From assembly GCA_036509255.1 (NCBI GenBank), contig DATCFY010000130.1, positions 1 to 31,516 on the forward strand: DNA of 31,516 nucleotides, read 5' to 3'. Every line of letters starts with the position of its first letter. Position 1 is the stretch's first letter. Positions 29,669-31,516 of the stretch are shown piece after piece. The notes beneath the pieces are model-generated. The model had not been told where the DNA came from. It did not search any database and saw nothing but the letters and a program-made list of their open reading frames with translations. The position numbers and the translations under genes were made by a program. This stretch comes from RYN-230 sp036509255 (GTDB lineage: Bacteria > Actinomycetota > Actinomycetes > Streptosporangiales > Streptosporangiaceae).

Positions 29669-31492
29669 CTAGAGTCCCAGTTCCGCCTCGAAGGCCCCTT
29701 CCTCCAGGCGGGCTTTCACGGTGCCCAGGAACCGCGCCGCGTCGGCCCCGTCCACCAGCCGGTGGTCGTAGCTGAGCGCCAGGTACACCATGGACCGGAC
29801 GGCGATCACCTCGCCGAGCGCCGCGTCCTGGACCACCACCGGGCGGCGGACGACCGTGCCCATGCCGAGGATGCCGACCTGGGGCTGGTTGATGATGGGC
29901 GTGTCGAACAGCGCGCCGCGGCTGCCCGTGTTGGTCAGCGTGAACGTCCCGCCCGCCAGGTCGTCCGGGCTCACCTGCCCGCCGCGGGTCCGGGACGCCA
30001 GGTCCGCGATCTTGCGGGCCAGGCCGCCCACGTTGAGGTCGCCGGCGTTACGGATAACGGGAACCATCAGGCCCCGCTCGGTGTCTACCGCGATGCCGAG
30101 ATGCTCGGCGTCGTGGTAGGTGACCTGGTTCCCGTCCGGCTCGATGCTGGCGTTGAGCCGAGGGTGCACCTTCAGCGCCTCGACCGCGGCCAGCGCGAAG
30201 AACGGGAGGAAGGTCAGCTTGACTCCCTCCCGGGCCTCGAAGTCGGCCTTGGCGCGGTCCCGGAGCCTGGCGATCGCGGTCACATCGACCTCAACCACGG
30301 TGGTCAGCTGGGCGGACGTCTGCAGCGACTCGACCATCCGGCGGGCTATCAGCTGCCGGGCCCGCGACATCCGCTCGGTCGTGCCGCGCAGGTGGGACGG
30401 CTCGATGGCCGGCCGGGACGGGCTGCCCTGGGCTGGTCCGGCCGGGGCCGGCCCCGGCTGAGCCTGCCCGGCCGCCGCCTGCCCGTCCGCCGCGGCGGAC
30501 TGCTGCGCCGCCGCGATCGCCTCACGCCGGACCCGGGCCGCGTCGACCACGTCCTGCTTGCGGATCCGGCCGCCGACCCCGGTCCCGGCGACGGTGGCCA
30601 GGTCGACGCCGTGCTCGGCAGCCAGCTTGCGGACCAGCGGGGTCACGTACGGGCCGTCCCCCGTGCCGAGCGGGGAGGCCGCCCGGGCCGGGCCGCCGCC
30701 TGCGGGTGCGCCCGGCTGCGGCGGGGCCGGCGGCGGGGGAGCCTGGGGTGCCGGAGCCTGGGGCGCCGGAGCCTGCGGCGCCGGAGCCTGCGGCGCCTGA
30801 GCTTGCTGCGGCGGGGCCTGCTGCGGCGGGGCCTGCTGCGGCGGGGTCGGCGGCGCGGGCGCTGCCGCGGCCGGCTGGGCCCGGTGCCAGATGTCGCTCA
30901 GCGGCGCCCCGCCTGCCGGGGCTGGCTGCTGCGGCGGGCCGTCCGGCCGGCCCTGGTCCGGCGGCGGCCCGGCGGGCGGCTGCTCGGTGGCCTGCGGTGG
31001 CTGCGCATAGCTGGGTGGTGCAGGCGCCTCGTAGGCGGCCTGCTGCTGGTACCCGGGAGCAGGCTCCTCGCCAGCCTGGTACCCGCCCGACGCGGGGTAG
31101 GGGTGCCCCTCCTCGGCGGGGCTCTCGGCCGCGGGCTGGGCCTCGGCCTGCTTGCCGCTGGCCTGGTAGCCATCCGCCGGGCTCTCGGCGGCCGGGGCCG
31201 GTTCGGCCTGGCCGTCCGCCCCGCCGCCCTCGGCGGCGGCCCCGGCCTCGGCGCCGGTCTCGTCGATGACCGCGAGTTCGGCGCCGACCGCGACCGTCTC
31301 ATCCTCGGCGACGGTGATCCCGCGCAGGATCCCGCCCACCGGAGACGGTATCTCGGTGTCGACCTTGTCTGTGGAGACCTCGAGCAGCGGCTCGTCCGCC
31401 TCCACGCGCTCGCCCTCCTTCTTCAGCCAGCGCGTGACGGTGCCCTCGGTAACGCTCTCACCGAGCTGGGGCATGGATACGGAGACCGACAT
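29669..31492 (-). CDS. sucB: dihydrolipoamide succinyltransferase, E2 of 2-oxoglutarate dehydrogenase
   Basis: A 607-residue acyltransferase core of the 2-oxoglutarate (or mixed pyruvate/2-oxoglutarate) dehydrogenase complex. One lipoyl domain at 1-78 carries Lys43 in STDKVDTE, the site modified by LipB and LipA. A very long Pro/Ala/Gln/Gly-rich linker (80-280) follows. The peripheral subunit-binding domain is at 281-317 (YVTPLVRKLAAEHGVDL). A second, shorter linker leads to the catalytic domain (370-607) with the active His577 and Asp581 in YDHRLVDGADA. Many actinobacterial E2s have two lipoyl domains; here a single one with an extended linker is seen. In mycobacteria and corynebacteria a similar protein serves pyruvate dehydrogenase (DlaT), so the assignment as sucB is by family convention. 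Confidence 0.93.
   Translation of the reverse strand: MSVSVSMPQLGESVTEGTVTRWLKKEGERVEADEPLLEVSTDKVDTEIPSPVGGILRGITVAEDETVAVGAELAVIDETGAEAGAAAEGGGADGQAEPAPAAESPADGYQASGKQAEAQPAAESPAEEGHPYPASGGYQAGEEPAPGYQQQAAYEAPAPPSYAQPPQATEQPPAGPPPDQGRPDGPPQQPAPAGGAPLSDIWHRAQPAAAAPAPPTPPQQAPPQQAPPQQAQAPQAPAPQAPAPQAPAPQAPPPPAPPQPGAPAGGGPARAASPLGTGDGPYVTPLVRKLAAEHGVDLATVAGTGVGGRIRKQDVVDAARVRREAIAAAQQSAAADGQAAAGQAQPGPAPAGPAQGSPSRPAIEPSHLRGTTERMSRARQLIARRMVESLQTSAQLTTVVEVDVTAIARLRDRAKADFEAREGVKLTFLPFFALAAVEALKVHPRLNASIEPDGNQVTYHDAEHLGIAVDTERGLMVPVIRNAGDLNVGGLARKIADLASRTRGGQVSPDDLAGGTFTLTNTGSRGALFDTPIINQPQVGILGMGTVVRRPVVVQDAALGEVIAVRSMVYLALSYDHRLVDGADAARFLGTVKARLEEGAFEAELGL
30740..30850 (-). repeat. 15-base repeats in the SucB linker
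   Basis: On the plus strand GCCTG(G/C)GGCGCCGGA recurs about four times, then GCCTGCTGCGGCGGG about three times. They encode repeated APAPQ and QQAPP units at residues 215-250 of the SucB linker. The near-identity of the copies suggests slippage and a variable linker length. Confidence 0.85.
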
Positions 31493-31516
31493 GGCTTCCC
31501 GTGACTCCTTCGCTGT

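Noticed and set aside
29762..31504. 580-codon plus-strand open frame
   Set aside because: Antisense to sucB; Arg/Gly/Leu repeats arise from the linker repeats.

Overview
The window is GC-rich DNA of an actinomycete. Evidence: extreme third-position GC, many GTG starts, several genes with a TANNNT hexamer 6-7 bases before the start (leaderless style), a GlnR box before glnA, and the actinobacterial gene order sucB / TIGR01777 epimerase / lipB / lipA / DUF4191 / RDD / glnA on the right. A Streptosporangiales-like or related lineage is plausible, but the sequence does not fix the genus. I saw no tRNA, rRNA, CRISPR array, insertion sequence or phage gene.

Left part (1-5.7 kb): the 5' end of an isochorismate synthase gene runs off the left edge on the minus strand. 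After a 413-base gap come a GH15 trehalase/glucoamylase-type glycosidase and a GMC-family flavin oxidoreductase with a Cys cluster, both on the minus strand, then a divergent HAD phosphatase.

Respiratory block (5.8-11.4 kb, plus strand): a one-span small protein, cydA, cydB, a glucose-6-phosphate dehydrogenase homologue and a type II NADH dehydrogenase lie 7-60 bases apart, so they look like one operon. It could carry electrons from a sugar through NAD(P)H and quinol to O2. Two members are unusual. CydA has Lys183 where the heme b558 ligand (E. coli His186) should be. The G6PD homologue keeps its Asp-His dyad but has lost the conserved phosphate-contact residues of the RIDHYLGKE motif. This is the most interesting part of the window.

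Middle (11.4-20.2 kb): a minus-strand run of four overlapping genes encodes membrane proteins (6-TM protein, GAP/SfLAP protein, a protein with nine 9-residue repeats, RDD protein). Then come a GadB-type glutamate decarboxylase, the 3' remnant of an ABC ATPase gene followed by an intact lipoprotein-export-type ATPase, a divergent PAP2 phosphatase / diacylglycerol-kinase-like pair, and an endonuclease/exonuclease/phosphatase-fold protein.

Right part (20.2-31.5 kb): glnA (with a strong hairpin downstream and a GlnR box upstream), a small RDD protein, DUF4191, lipA, an MFS transporter, a eukaryote/archaea-type hisS, lipB, a small membrane protein, a TIGR01777 epimerase and sucB. LipB and LipA make the lipoyl cofactor that SucB carries, so the cluster joins cofactor synthesis with the 2-oxoglutarate dehydrogenase E2; hisS and the transporter interrupt it.
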